Of a stretch of 64,000 bases of DNA, positions 1 to 12,362 are shown piece after piece. A program made the translations under genes and the position numbers. Below the pieces are notes generated by a model. The model was given only the letters and a program-made list of their open reading frames with translations, searched no databases and was not told the origin of the DNA. The first letter of the stretch is position 1, and each line of letters starts with the position of its first letter. The stretch comes from Moniliophthora roreri (taxonomy: Eukaryota > Basidiomycota > Agaricomycetes > Agaricales > Marasmiaceae): the NCBI GenBank assembly GCA_001466705.2, contig LATX02000008.1, forward strand, positions 87,478-151,477, written 5' to 3'.

Positions 1-4
1 TATG

Positions 5-1971
5 TCAGCGTTCATCTTGAGTTGCGGTAACGACTAAGAACATACCTGGCTGTTTCTTAATGATTTCAAATTCTGGGTAGCCCTTGTGTTTCGCCCAATG
101 GGCAGTGCTGGGGTCAAAGCCTCGGGCAATCTGCCATCTACAGAGGGCAGGGTAGGTGTGGGAGGGCCATGAGAACAGCCCTTCAGAGTCATAACGTACA
201 GATGGGGTGAGCATCGGAATGTCCCACCGCTCCCATTCCTTTTCTGGTATCCTTGACCGACAATCCTCATCAAAAGACCAGAAATGGGTATGTCCACCCA
301 TCCATGATATGACTTCTGATATGGCTGTCGGAGGCGGATAGAGGAAGAGGTAGATGGGTCGGGTTTCTTCAACGGCATCACAGAGGTCAAAAGAGGTCAG
401 TCGGGTAGATTGTGATTGCAACCTGAGCCAGGGTGGATCAACCACAGCTGGTAATACAAAAGATGATCAGCATCCTTCGCATGCTCGAAAGGTTGAACAC
501 GTACAAAAGCTTTCCTGATAGCCCATCACCTTGAGAAAATCAAACACACGGGAAGATTGTAATAACCAGCCTTTACTGAATGTAAGATAACTAAATGCAG
601 CGTCAAGGCGAACTTCCTCCCCTTGACCAACCAACTTGAAACTGCAGAAATGAGCCCAAATTGCAGAGGAGCCGAGTCCACACTCACCGCGTCAATCCAC
701 TATCAACTCGTGTCTCCTCCACCAATCCACGCACACTTGACCACCTCCATAGCCCAGGTGCTTCTGGCGGCCACCTTGCAACAGGCTCCAGCAAAGGCGA
801 GTAGACCGTATCGAAACGTAACCCGCCGATGATGTCAATTGGAAGATGATGGGGCAGATTTCGCCAAAGGCGTTCAAGGTAGCGACGGTCGGTCGTCAAC
901 TGGGAACGGTTGTTATCCTTGTGTTGATGGTCTTCTGTCGTTTTTGGAAACAAGTCGTCGAGATAGAGATATTTCTTCATTTGTAATCTCCAAATATTTA
1001 GCTTTAAAATAAACTTCCATGCACATTCTAAAACGCCGTCGTCTACATTTGATTCGAATTTGCTGAAGAATGCAACAGAAGTTCCTTCTTCCAGCATGTC
1101 CAGTGTCGAAGGAAGAGCTTGAAGAGCTGATTGATCTGTGGGCACCCTTGGAAAGTTGACATTAGGTCCGGCAGGTCCACTGCAAAGAATCCCTCTTCTC
1201 GTGTCCATCCATGAATCTATATCACTGCATGCCTTATTCCACTACAAAATCATCAGTGCCAGACCTTCGAAAGTCAGGATATGAACTCACCGTCAGATAA
1301 TCCATGTATAGCGCCATCCAGAATGAGTTGGTGTAGAAATGCGCAACTGGAATCAATTCTACGTGTTCTAGTTCAGAGTATGTTATTGACAGAAGGAGGT
1401 CTGTGGTGCGCACCATGGTGAAATATCAACATTGGGATCTCTGATCGATTGATACCGAAGAGTTGGAACACGCCCGTCCGACTGACCGCTGATTAGCAAA
1501 AGTTTTATGTTGAGGGAGGGGGAAACGAACCTGGCATGGGAAAATTGCTTGAAATCCTTCTCCCAAGCCTCTTGTGCGCCTTCGCCTTCGTATTTTATGG
1601 CAGTGAAGTTGGATTGTCGGTCAGGATAAACTTGAACGGTAGAGATCGTTTTTCGAGCAGGTTTGCGCCGTCGACGGACCCATTTCCCATTTTTCCAATG
1701 CCAGTCCCATTTTGAGAGGTCCTCTGAGTACAGCTCCTTCATACCGATAACATTGCCACGTTTCACATTCTCGAACTGCGAACCCAGCATCAGCGGTAAG
1801 GATCTCAGAATACATACACCTTGAGCCCACCTGGCCGAATATTGTGCACTCGGTGACTTTTTCATCGTCTCCATGAATATGAGTTATTGTTGTGTGGTTG
1901 TAGTTGACTTGATCGCCATTGACGTTGTTGAGCGTGCCTGTAACGGAGAATTGCGAGTTGTGGATACTCAT
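5..1971 (-). CDS. Agaricomycete protein of unknown function, multi-exon, intact
   Basis: ATG at 1971; the N-terminus contains FSVTGTLNNVNGDQVNYNH, a signature I recall from a large Agaricomycete family of unknown function. A coherent model uses phase-compatible introns: FGQ|FENVKRG, a GT-AG intron after FSHAR, HH|EHVELIP, DYLT|ACSDID, GLTR|FKLVGQG and QESF|SVVDPPW. The basic run WVRRRRKPARKTISTVQVYP lies near residue 75, and the conserved centre has WMDTRRGILCSGP. The last exon ends GMFLVVTATQDER with TGA at 5-7. With these junctions I see no in-frame stop, so the gene looks intact. No enzymatic motif, signal peptide or membrane span is visible. A truncated relative of its last exon lies about 1.4 kb upstream on the same strand (3389-3600). 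Function is not known to me. Confidence 0.75.
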
Positions 1972-3388
1972 TTGCAGTGTCGGATCTGGTTGAGTAAAGG
2001 GGGGTAAGGATGGTGGTTAAAGGGCAAGCTTGGTTGTGAAGAACATGAAGCACTGTTGCTGCATGTCATAGGCATTAGGTTTGATGGAATGCTGTTCGTT
2101 TGGGTGATAGCGCGACTGTAGCACTAGTTGACGCACTACTGAGTGTTTCTCGCAGGGTAGGAGTGTTCAAGGTATGGATTATTACAACATATGGATGAGT
2201 GTAGCTTTAGAATGGGAGACATGGTGCAAAGACGTACCAAGCTAGAATCAATCCATGTCTATCCAAGCTCAACACATTAAGTCGTTTCGATCCTGGCACC
2301 TAACGAACTCTTTTTGCAATCCCACTTGATACCATAAGTAACAAGTTGAAGAGTCGTGAGTGTGGATGGTACGACAAAGTCATTTCAAAGAATAGGACAG
2401 TGATGGCATTGGGCGCTTAGCTGGCGGTGAATAACCTGCCCTTTACTACGACGCGATGCCTGTACTCATACTCGATGCTATCTCACACACTTTCATTGAA
2501 TACGTTTCTTGCAACTCCAAGCAAGTGTGAGAACCTGTTTCAGTCTTCCCTCACCATCTCACAACTTTTCGCCTGCCCTCCGCTGCACCAGAATCTCCCC
2601 TCTCAACACTGCATCCACTTACCGCAGTGGGCCATCAGGGTCAGATGGCGAGTACGAGTCCATTTTCTGGTGTTGCGACGGCTTATAGCCTTATCCCATC
2701 ACAGAAACAGGTGCTACAGGTCGGGAGTTAGTTTTGGAAGTCTGCAAGAATTGATCTGGTGGAGAAGGAGGGACAGTCGGTACCTGTAGTTTTCTGGGAC
2801 CAACCAACGATGAGAGCGAAGCCGAAAGACGAAACGAACCAAACAAAATAATCTATCAGACCACAACTTTCCCACCCAGTTATACCTTCCATATAAGGAA
2901 TAACTTGGCAGATCCTCGTAAACTCGGACTCGTGATCAGTGTTCTCCGCCCATTTCAACACTTTCACTAGTATCACCCCACTTCCCCCACCGTAGAAGCC
3001 TCTGCCTGCAAAGACGATAACACCAAATGTGCCTTCAACAAATGCTATTATCTTCGTCTGTGTGCTTGGCAGCAAACCCGTTCGTGTCCCTCGGCATTTC
3101 ACGACTACCATGTACGTTCTCTCGACATACGTACTTCAAGTTGAGAGACCAGCCTCATCGTTCCCAATGCGATACACCGAAGCCTGCTGACTGACAGCAT
3201 ACAAAGACAGCTATACCGTCGATACTGGAAAGCCAGTTGTCATTGGACATGACGTTCTCCTTGAATTCTGTCTCATTCGACGACTTCCAGAGACCCAAAA
3301 TAACCTCTCACACTGACCAATACAACCTCTCAGGCCTCAGGAACAGCACTTCATCACCGGCTCCACCCAGATCTCTTCCCCTCCCAAG
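1972..3388. other. intergenic, no gene recognised
   Basis: About 1.4 kb between the intact gene and the paralogue fragment. Several open frames exist on both strands (for example minus 2728-3111 with a hydrophobic segment), but none shows a recognisable domain or convincing splice structure. Confidence 0.4.
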
Positions 3389-3600
3389 TCAGTGTTCAAC
3401 CTGAGTCGCGGTAATGAATACTAGGAACACACGGATTTCCTCGATTTGATCGTCTTTCCTTGTCCCGACAATCTCAAACTGTGCATAACAACGTTCTCGT
3501 GTCCAATCGACGGTGCTGGAGTCGAAGCATCGAGCAATTTGCCAGTTGTGGAGAGCAGGATAGATGTAGGTCGGCCATGTGTGAAATATCCGCGCGTTAA
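3389..3600 (-). pseudogene. 3' fragment of a paralogue of the first gene
   Basis: The frame reads TWPTYIYPALHNWQIARCFD, then DWTRERCYAQFEIV, and ends FLVFITATQVEH. This aligns closely with the last exon of the gene at 5-1971 (SWPSHTYPALCRWQIARGFD, then GYPEFEII, ending FLVVTATQDER). Upstream of about 3600 the similarity stops and I could find none of the earlier exons. It is therefore a truncated copy: either a decayed tandem duplicate or a fragment left by rearrangement. The aligned part has no stop codon, so loss may be recent or the piece may be an exon of something else. Confidence 0.65.
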
Positions 3601-4051
3601 GGTGTATAAATACGTCCTTCTGTGTGTTAACGGACACGCTGAATGCAGAGAACCAATAGAACCAACTATTTTCACTGCCTGCGTATTTTTCTACTGGGGC
3701 GCTATTTGATTTTGCCCCGAGCATTTAGCAGTAAGTCCTCATTCCGACCTCTTTCAACCTCAGACTCAACTCTTGCAGATGAACACCAGAGATAACGGGC
3801 CTGGCGTACCACTTTGTCCATAGTCTCACCATCGATCATGGTCGACAATTCGCCTATAGCTCTTCGTATCAACAAAGGTAGTCATTTAACAGTAATTGTC
3901 GTGTCTTGGGAAGCGCCCGTAAATTCTGGTGGAAGCAGGGATCATCTAAATGAGACGGTACTAGGAAATTTGTTTTCCGTGTCGATCGTTCCCAAATAAA
4001 CACATTTCCATCCGTTAAAACATTGCATTCGGGCACAACAGTTACCCATCA
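3601..4051. other. intergenic
   Basis: About 450 bases between the paralogue fragment and the 3' end of the MFS transporter. I see no gene or repeat here. Confidence 0.4.
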
Positions 4052-6465
4052 CTATAATACATATCTGAAATCCCGATTTTGCTTATCAGTCAAGTCCAGG
4101 AATGCCTAGCAGGAAACATGAGTACCCTATCAAAGATTCAAGAGGCTAAAACGATCATACCTTATCCACCTTCACCTTCTCCACCTTTCCGTCCTTGTTC
4201 ACCCTCTCTACCCATACATCGTCATACGTATCATCTGCAGGTTCCGCATCACGTCGCTTGTTCTCTCTGCTGAGCAAAAGACGAATGAGGAGGAGAATGA
4301 GAGCGCATGCTACGTAGCAAACTCCGATGATAATCCAGGGTACGTGGTTACGAGGGCGGTATTTGGCTTGCCACATGAACGGGGCAGACGCGTTCCCAAT
4401 GCAGTATGCACAGAGCATGACTGCGTTCACGGTAATCTTCTTCGTGTGTCCCGCAGTGACGGTCGATACCCAAGAGAGCGCCAAAACTGAGGTTGAGCAT
4501 TGAACATTAGCTTGAGTGAATAGAGTAGTATGAGAGTGTCCTACCGAATCCTGTGGTACCAACGCCAGTTAACCACTGGGAGAATAGCAATCCGACTTTA
4601 TTTTCCCATGGCAAGAGATTGATCAAGATGGTGCCCAGAATATTGGGTACGAGGTATATGGCGCCGATGTAAGCACGACTGTTTGGGATACGAGCACAGA
4701 GGGTGACACCAGTCCAGATAGTAACAATCTCGATAACACCATCAACACATGTGAGAAGAGTGGTTTGAAGGTTTGTGAATCCGAACGAGGAGACAATGAT
4801 CTGACGCTGATTCGTTAAGGAGTTGGGGACGTTATCTAGAGCGGAGAAGAGAGCGAAGAGCCATGTCTTGGGGTCAAGAAGCGCCTCAATCATCCTATGA
4901 AGAGATATGAATACGTTGTGGAGTTTGTATCAACGAGAAATAAAACGTACTGTTCCTTCTTGAAGTGTTTGTTCTCAATACCAGTTTGATTTTCCTTGAT
5001 ACGTTGAACGGCTATAGCCTTCTCCTCTAGAGTGAGGAACCAAGCGTTGGTCGGAGAGTCGGGGAACAAGAACCTGTTGATCATTGCATAGTAAATGCGT
5101 GTTCAGCAGTGATTTACAAGGAATACCCACCAGAAAGCTAACGCGCAAAAAAGGGTAAGGATACCCGTGATGATCATCAACCACTGCCAGGGCTCAAATC
5201 CGCTGGTCTCGATATGTAGCGTGCCAAAGCTGATGAAACCCGAGATGATTTGAGCTAAAATAATAAAGTCAAAAAACACGAATCGCACTAGAGCGTATCG
5301 CAGCGTACCTGTACCGTTCATCAGGACTAGAAGTGTAGAGATACATGAGAAACCGGAAAAGCCATGTCAAAGAGCGCAACCTACACCAGTATCCAACGCG
5401 TAACTAGATCGGTATCAGCTGCCGCTACATATGAACCGATAAGGCTAACGTACCGTGTGCTCTTGCCTCGTGTAAAACATACTCGTGACAATCATGAAGC
5501 CTTTTGAAAGACAAGGAGATAAGAATACTGCGACTTTCCGAACAGGCAGGACCCATATCCACGTACCTGCCGTGATGGACCCTTCGCAAGCTCCCAAAAT
5601 TGTCCGCACCACGAAGAGACCAGCAAAGTTCTTGCATGCCGCGTGACTGCAAAGAGCCACACCCCAAATAAAGATGTTGATGCTGTGAGTAGCTCTCAGA
5701 ATCGACGAAAGTTGAGGCTACTGGTATCACGCACCTCATCCATTTTCCAACCGGGAACCGTTGCAAGCATAGGTTTTGAGGGTACTCAAATACGAGGTAT
5801 GCCAGGTAAAAGATAGTTCCTAACCTAAGGAACCATCATATCGGCCCCTCTTTCGGTAACGACGAGTGCGCAATGAAACTTACCAGTTGTATCTATCACA
5901 ATCAAGGTGGTAGATAAGCTTCCGTTTCGTGTCGTTCAAAGACTATCCTTACTGGTTCGTGGTCAAATGAGTTGCTTCTCTGAAGAAAGTAAAACGTCAG
6001 ACCCACCCCTAACTTGAAAATCGGGATTGCTCACCTAATGCCCAAAATTGCAGAGCTTCCTAGCGTTGTCTTGTCCATGAACTGGATCCTGCAATCGTAT
6101 GTATGAGAATATTTGAATTCGTGTTCGGATCGGTTCATACCAATACAAAACTATGAAGAATGTGCGTCAGTCAAAGATGAAAAGCCGACAGTGAGCATCA
6201 ATACATACTACACATCAATGGAAGAATATGCCTATCAATTTTTTTCCTGGAAATAGCGAATGAGAATGATGTTCGCTGCCAATCATGGGATGCATACACA
6301 CCTAATTCTCAACGCCTTGGCAGGATCAAACTCTCCAAAATCCCCGGCAACAAGTACAGCGGCCGCATCTACTTCTTTTGCCTTGAAAACTTCGACGCGG
6401 TGAACCTCGTTGGAGAACGAAACCTGATCGGACGGTGTGCTCTTTTTCTCGTCTATATCCGACAT
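4052..6465 (-). CDS. MFS transporter, allantoate permease (Dal5-like) family
   Basis: A major facilitator superfamily transporter of the plasma membrane, probably an organic anion (allantoate, nicotinate or similar) proton symporter; substrate is inferred at family level only. ATG at 6465 begins MSDIDEKKSTPSDQVSF. About ten short introns separate exons that together give the usual 12 spans. Recognisable pieces are MDKTTLGSSAILGI, RTILGACEGSITAGTWIWVL, WWFLFPDSPTNAWFLT, LLFSQWLTGVGTTGF and RPRNHVPWIIIGVCY. After an intron starting GTATGATCG the last short exon reads AFLDLTDKQNRDFRYVL and ends at TAG (4052-4054), which is the typical end of this family; without that intron the frame would stop at 4155. 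A decayed copy of its 3' third lies at 18950-19345. No frameshift was seen in the exons I could place. Confidence 0.85.
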
Positions 6466-6553
6466 GACGGTGGCTCTGTAGTGGATACGGGGGCTCGAGA
6501 AGTACGACGTCAGGGGCGGCGAAGCGAGGGATCTCGGTCAAGAAGCAGCTCCA

Positions 6554-6563
6554 TATTATATAC
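6554..6563 (-). promoter_or_regulatory. TATA-like box of the MFS gene
   Basis: On the minus strand the sequence reads GTATATAATATG, about 90 bases upstream of the ATG at 6465, a plausible core promoter position for a basidiomycete gene. Confidence 0.4.
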
Positions 6564-6573
6564 TTTCGGCTTC

Positions 6574-7167
6574 TAATATTATCGAGCACCACAGGGCCGG
6601 CGTTGGCAGATAAGCAGGCGTGATACGTAGGGCGGGAAGAACCTCAAGTGTATGATAAGCCATGAGAACACATGATTTATCGCTTGCCTCCCTGAGGTTT
6701 ACTTCGGGTTTTGACAACTTTAATCGGGATAGATAGAAGTCGGGGGCCTCTTTGGATGTGAATTGTTCTGCCGTTTGCGGGATTCGTTGAATGGAACGAT
6801 CTTCGTGGATGTAGGAAGTCTGCAGGGACCCTGTGATGGGCGAATGGAAAGTGTGGGATAACTGTCGAGGCCCCGGCGTCCAATTCAATCATGGAAAAGG
6901 GGTTGACAAGGGGTATACATTGTCAACGATGGTCTTGCACGACCACAGTACGGTCCGGGGAGAAATGGAGTCCCTAGTTGGGAGTGACTGATAGCTGCCT
7001 GCCCGTCGTCGGATCCGGCGATCGAACGGAGGGTATTACTATTAGACCGAGACTCAGATAGTGTCGCGTCCCGAAACGAGCTTATCCGGATAACTTATGT
7101 CCGAGGCACTGCGAAACGTGGTACCCCCCTCCATAAGTTCTCAATTGACTACCAGCGAATGCTGAGC
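6574..7167. other. intergenic
   Basis: No gene recognised; open frames here are short and lack splice or domain support. Confidence 0.35.
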
Positions 7168-8273
7168 GCGTTAGCTCATGCTTTCTGATATGCATGAAGA
7201 CGGTTTGAGGAGTTCAACCTCGCCCAAGAAGTGAGCGAGTAGGGCCTTGTTCGACGTTAGGATGTATTCGGTCCGGGTGTCGATATATGTGTCAAGTTGG
7301 AAGATGAATGTGTCGCGCGATAGGCCTAGTCTAAGCTTTAAATTGGAGGGCACTCAACAAGAAATGTTCGGGGATACTCACCCGTAGGTACTGTACCACG
7401 GCGAGTAACTGGGTCGGGACTCGGCTTCCGGGAGACTACCGATATGTCAATGAAATGTGTTGTCGGATAGGAAGGCGAAACTCACCTTGCATTCCTATTG
7501 ACGTCCACATACATCTCGTTGATCAGCATCCAACTCTCATTCCCGTCAGACTCTCTCCGAATTCGTGTCGCCGAAGGCATCAAAAGCTACGAAAAGAAAG
7601 GATCAGATTCATTAAACCTTGATAGCTGCCCTAAACTCACGTTCGCCTACTAGGTATATTCTCCATCTCCTGACCTCTCGTTTGATCCTTCTGACAAATG
7701 CTCTGAGTACATCTCTTTCAAGGCTTGACGTTGAGAACAGCCGGTTACTGGATATTGCGTGATTGGGAAGCCTGTTGAACCTGGATCAAGAAATGTAGCC
7801 AGAGACAGTACAACCTTGGATTTTGGGCTTGAAAAATACTCGAGGAAGCTGTCAGGATGCTCAAAGTTGTGGAACAGGACGAAGTGCGTAGTTCAGAACG
7901 TAAGCGATTGATAATACGAAGCTTCAAGTGACAAGCTGAACTTCAACATACTTCCCATCGCGAAGATGCAAGCAAGCTACATCGATATTATTCTAATTGT
8001 AAGCTTCCACAGTTCGTCGTTTACCCCGTGATCTTGATCAGCATGTTCCTGAACGACAACTATAGATGCAGTTCTCAACGACTCGGACTTTACAAGCACT
8101 ATCCGAGGGATCTGTATGGGGAGCCGAATATAAGATTCGTTCGGCTTGTGGACGGAAAAAATTATGTCTTGAACTGGGCTTTTGGAAGGTTCAACCTCAA
8201 GTGTCATAGATTTGACTGTCATGGGAGAAAGAGGCGAGGCTCGGAGAGCCATCGAACCGTTCTTGGAATGCAT
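7168..8273 (-). CDS. multi-exon gene of unknown function, model uncertain
   Basis: ATG at 8273 begins MHSKNGSMALRASPLSP and runs about 80 codons to a GTAAAC donor near 8028. Further exon-like segments follow: HPDSFLEYFSSPKSKVVLSL, then GFPITQYPVTGCSQRQALKE, then SATRIRRESDGNESWMLINE, SPWYSTYGLGLSRDTFIFQL and ILTSNKALLAHFLGEVELLK, ending SESMS and TAA near 7168. The last three exons join cleanly across introns starting GTGAGTTTCG and GTGAGTATCC. The middle does not: the segment ending GDGEYT meets two stops before the next donor. It may be a damaged gene or I may be missing a splice site. No family recognised. Confidence 0.35.
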
Positions 8274-8436
8274 TTACACAACGGTCATACTAGATGTACA
8301 AAGTTTAGCAGTACAGTAATTGTTACAGCCCGCCTTTCGCTAGAATCACATCGTGACTGGAGATATGTACCCCTACAGCCACACCGAATGAAATTTTACA
8401 AGTAACGCTGCACACTTTCCAATCAGATATGGATAC

Positions 8437-9761
8437 CTAAAGCTTCTTCGAAACCGGCGACACATTCTTCTCCACCCAGGCCACGACCTCTGGCTTGATG
8501 CTTTTCAGCATATCTCCAGTCGACTTCTTTGGATTCCAACCCAGAGCCTTAGAGCGATCCGGTACGCAGCGCGAGTTACTGCCGAGATAGTTGGATCCCT
8601 TACAAGGTGTCAGTACAGTACAGTGAGATGGATTGAAAAGAGATATGGACGCACATTAAAATACTTGTTAATATCCTCATCCGTGAACGTTGTAGGCTCA
8701 GCATCGTCCGAGAGTCCGAGCTCTACCATGGCATCTCCTATCGCCTTGCTGATATCATATAGTTTATGTTCTCCACTTGCACCAAAGTAGTAACCCTCTC
8801 GACCGTGTCCAATCTTATCTGGGTTGTTGAGGATTGCGTCATACAACAAACTGTACAAGTCCGTCACTGCGAGAGGAATAGTCAGTAACTGCGGAAACAG
8901 TCATCCATATGGGACTCACACTCATGGATCTCTACATTCGGCCAAAGATTCTTGCCTTGGCCGACCATCCCAGCACGTTTCCTGTCTATAGACGCCCTAA
9001 TGATGGCGGGGATCTGAACGGAATGCGGATTGGAGATTCCAGCAGAAAAAAGTGGTCCTTGTGCGATGGAATAGATAGTTGACGGCAGGATGATGTATGT
9101 CTTCACGTATCCTGTGACAGGTATAGATCAGATGCGGCGGGGGAGGTATTATACACGAAAACACACCCTCTTTGTCAGCGGCGACAATCTCCAAGTCAAC
9201 GTTTCTATGGACTTGCGTTGGTGCGAGGGTCTCAATCTGATCAGGGTCCGCGTCATTGTAAATGGTGTCAATGATATGCATCCCGGCAGCATTGTCCGTC
9301 AATACTCCTGTGCCGGACTATTTTTCACAATAGATCAATGTTACGGGCCCCTCTTTTTATACACGGAGAACTCACCGTGTTAATTAGAATGGGTTGTTTC
9401 CCTGTCTCTTCGAAGCGTTTTTTCATTCCTTTCAGCGTGTATTTCGCGGCATCCAAGTCGTCACAATCAGCCTATGATTCTACAAGTAAGTCTGCGTGAA
9501 GCTCGGGCATAGAGGAAGACACACCATGGCTATGACAACATCCACCTCCGAAGCAGCTTTAACCATAACAGCCTCGTCATTATGCGAACCGATAATTGGT
9601 GTAATTCCAAAGTCTCGAAGTTTCTCGGCCTTTTCTTTGTTTCGAACGATAGCCCGAATGTCGAATGAGGCCGCATCCGGTCGTACGAGAAAGCGGCTGA
9701 CGATAGCGCCGCCAATGTAACCAGTTGCACCGGTAACGAGGATTTTCACTTTCTGCGACAT
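8437..9761 (-). CDS. NmrA-like NAD(P)-binding Rossmann-fold protein
   Basis: An atypical short-chain dehydrogenase/NmrA-type protein, cytosolic, binding NAD(P)H; members act as redox sensors or reductases. ATG at 9761 starts MSQKVKILVTGATGYIGGAI, carrying the GATGYIGG dinucleotide-binding loop, followed by the typical IRAIVRNKEKAEKL stretch. Introns split the gene after VVIAM, after PILINT, after ADKEG, before VTDLYSLLYDAIL and before GSNYLGSNSR. Later exons contain TSGTGVLTDNAAG, ILPSTIYSIAQGPLF, HGREGYYFGASGEH and a tail ending KNVSPVSKKL, TAG at 8437-8439. There is no Tyr-x-x-x-Lys in the classical place, as usual for NmrA-type members. Exons appear intact. Physiological substrate is unknown. 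Confidence 0.85.
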
Positions 9762-9843
9762 ATTTTTCTCTGAGATGATGATCAGGTATGGTTGTTGTGG
9801 GGGATTCGAGGGCTGATGACTTTGAGCCGGGGAAGTGCCAAAC

Positions 9844-9850
9844 TTTTATA
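9844..9850 (-). promoter_or_regulatory. TATA box of the NmrA-like gene
   Basis: TATAAAA on the minus strand about 85 bases upstream of the ATG at 9761. Confidence 0.45.
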
Positions 9851-11742
9851 GGTCAGTGGATATGAACCAAATAGTGCAATGAATTAATCATGTACTCACG
9901 GTGTTCTATCAATCAGCAGGTATGTAGGAATTAAGGTTTTTCTGGACGAATATCGAAGACGACATGGTAGCTGCTCGAAGCTAAGAATGATCCTGACGTC
10001 ATACTCAACGAGGCTCTCCATGGTACTACTGCCATACGCTCGAACATAATACGATTAGCTCGTTAGCTCGTTATATTCCTTCTAGTGATGATAATTTTAT
10101 ATCCCAGTCTCTCCTCTCACCAAAATTAGGTTGCCATACAAGAAATCAGCCTTTCGGGATGTGAGCCCGCATGGTGAGAAATCGACTTGCGAGGCACAGA
10201 ATCCAGAAGTGAGAATTGTCGAAAAAGGGATTATAAGCATGTTCCTGATTAGAGAGACATTGGACCCGGGGGGAATTACTCAGTCAGCGAATAGAAATAC
10301 ACACTTTTGAGTTTGATCGACTGACTTTTATTCCGCATAGAGCGCATCCCAGAAGGACGTCGACCTCGAGACTGAATCCATGCTAATTCTCACGCGGGAT
10401 TATTTAGCTGCCAGAGCCACGCCAACGTATGGGATAGCCCTTCCACGATGGACAAGATATACTCCAAGTTAAAAGGTAACCACTGCTAAAGAGACGGAGG
10501 AACTATCTGACGTACGAACACTCTAGGTTGCAGGAGACTGGTCTGGGTGAGGTGGGTCATAGCATCCCAGCAGAGTCTGAGAGTTCGAGCCTGTCCGAGA
10601 GGTGAAGATGGCGCTCTGGAACGGCCCAACGCTGAAGGGATGTGGTCGGTGGGTAAAAAGACGGAAATGAGGACGTGAGGACGTTGGTAGATGGATGCGC
10701 CTTGGTGAAAACGTGCCCATCTACCACGTGGCTATCTCATCCTCTGATAAGCCTAGACTTATCCCAGAACTAAGCGCCGAGCAAACGCTCTTCCGTGGAC
10801 CGTCATTATCTCTATCTCTCCCAGTCATGCGGCGGCTACGTGGTTCGATGATCCAGAAGGATATGCTACTGCCAGTTTTCAGATAAGTGAATGTGTGCGG
10901 ATTGGATAACTCATGGATAGGCTCGGTGCGCACAGTTCTTTTTGCTTCGTCTTCTAAAATTCATGGTCAACTTCATCGATCAGTGGCGGAACAGAGCCGC
11001 TTTCTCCAATAATAGTGAAGGGAAATCAACTCGTCAAAGGGGAGAAAATCAGACGTTCCGGGGAATCCTGGCCTAGGCTCGGTCGTCACCTCGTGCACCT
11101 CTTGATCTGACAGAGAATCGGGAAGGTTTCCCTGACGTTACGAGCTCTATGCTCAAGGGTCTGCAATGGTTCAGATAGCTTCTACATTCCAAACTTTCTA
11201 CATATATGACATATATGAAAAAGCTTTATCTTCCTCGAGTCAAGATTGATTTTCGACAATTCACTCAAGTTGAGGGCACGAGCCCATGGCTCAAGCACCT
11301 GAGTAACTCAGGAACTTTACGCAAACCTAGCAACGGTCCCAGATGCGCTCAACGCCACATTTCTTGGCCTCTCGAGATTCATTTAAGGAAGCAGAATAGT
11401 CTGACTTGCGCGTTTTGTGAGTCAGATATCTTATAGTCTCTCGCCTAGTAATTCACTGCTACTCGTTTTAAATATAGAACATGCGTCTTTTCGCTGAAAA
11501 CGGGCTCATCTACGGCTCGTGAGCACTCTGGAAGATTTATACACTTGGGCGCTTGTTCAATTGACGTTGACAGCGGAACCTGAAATCATACGTCGTGTTC
11601 AACTTTGTACGTCAAACGTATAGGGAAAACCAACTCTTCTTTCCTTCTTACCACCACCACCACCACCGCCACCTCGAATCATTGCGGGAAGCACTCTCCT
11701 TCACTCTTCTCCATTCCATCTCACCCAGTACCATTTTACCCT
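9851..11742. other. 1.9-kb intergenic stretch
   Basis: No gene recognised. The longest frames (plus 10695-10886, minus 10721-10933, plus 11206-11436) have no domain or splice support. A CCACCA run (about 11650-11670) lies just before the secreted-protein promoter. Confidence 0.4.
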
Positions 11743-11749
11743 TATATAT
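11743..11749 (+). promoter_or_regulatory. TATA box of the small secreted protein gene
   Basis: TATATAT lies about 160 bases upstream of the ATG at 11907, implying a 5' leader of roughly 130 bases. Confidence 0.35.
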
Positions 11750-11906
11750 CCCGCTGTGCAGGGATAATTGATTCATCATTCAAGGCAGAGCCACCTGCTT
11801 TTTGCGTCGACTAGCAGTCGTATAGCCAGTTCTATCACGCACGATCTTCACGAGATACTCGACAAGCATTTCAGTCTTCTCGCCCAAGCCTATTCATCCA
11901 TACAAC

Positions 11907-12362
11907 ATGAAACTCATCCTCTTCATCACCCTTTTATCCACTCTTTCCGTGGTACTCTCAATTCCTTTGAGACCAGGAGCTGCCGTGGGATCCAAGCCTC
12001 TCTCTCTTCTCGGACGTCCATACCACTCCAACCGCTCATTACCAACCGCCATCCCCAAGGACGACATTGCCGATATTCTGAAGGGAGAAGAGCGATTCGA
12101 CCGCGTCGATCGATTCCAATCGCGTATGGAAAAGAAACTTCCCGCTCGGATGGTTGGACAGGAATGGTTATCTTACGATGGACACTACCCTGCACCTCCC
12201 TCACCACCATCAGTCTCGCCGGCCGCAGTGCCTGCTGTACCGAATACATCCGTGACTTTAAAGTCTGAGCCAGTATCGCAAGCTACGAATCACGTTCAAA
12301 GCCATATAAAGGCGATCAAAAAAAAGTCGGCCGGACGTCAGGGTGGGAAGCGCAGGAATTAG
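11907..12362 (+). CDS. small secreted protein, single exon, unknown function
   Basis: A 151-residue protein in one uninterrupted exon. It starts MKLILFITLLSTLSVVLS, a clear signal peptide with likely cleavage after VVLS or just beyond. The mature part is hydrophilic with no cysteine, so it is not a disulfide-stabilised effector of the usual type. It has a proline-rich middle (PAPPSPPSVSPAAVPAVP) and a strongly basic C-terminus (KAIKKKSAGRQGGKRRN). Dibasic or basic sites (EKKLPAR, IKKKS, KRR) could be substrates for a Kex2-type protease. Taken together it could be a precursor of secreted peptides or a cell-wall-associated protein, but this is inference. I recognise no family. A pyrimidine-rich tract (about 12427-12465) follows the stop. 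Confidence 0.6.
   Translation: MKLILFITLLSTLSVVLSIPLRPGAAVGSKPLSLLGRPYHSNRSLPTAIPKDDIADILKGEERFDRVDRFQSRMEKKLPARMVGQEWLSYDGHYPAPPSPPSVSPAAVPAVPNTSVTLKSEPVSQATNHVQSHIKAIKKKSAGRQGGKRRN

Noticed and set aside
5..700. Suspected truncation of the first gene at the stop after ACEGC
   Set aside because: A GTACGT donor and CCAG acceptor join QESF to SVVDPPW in frame, giving a complete gene.
2728..3111. Minus-strand 127-residue frame with a hydrophobic segment
   Set aside because: No domain, no plausible splice partner exons; composition resembles other chance frames in this gap.
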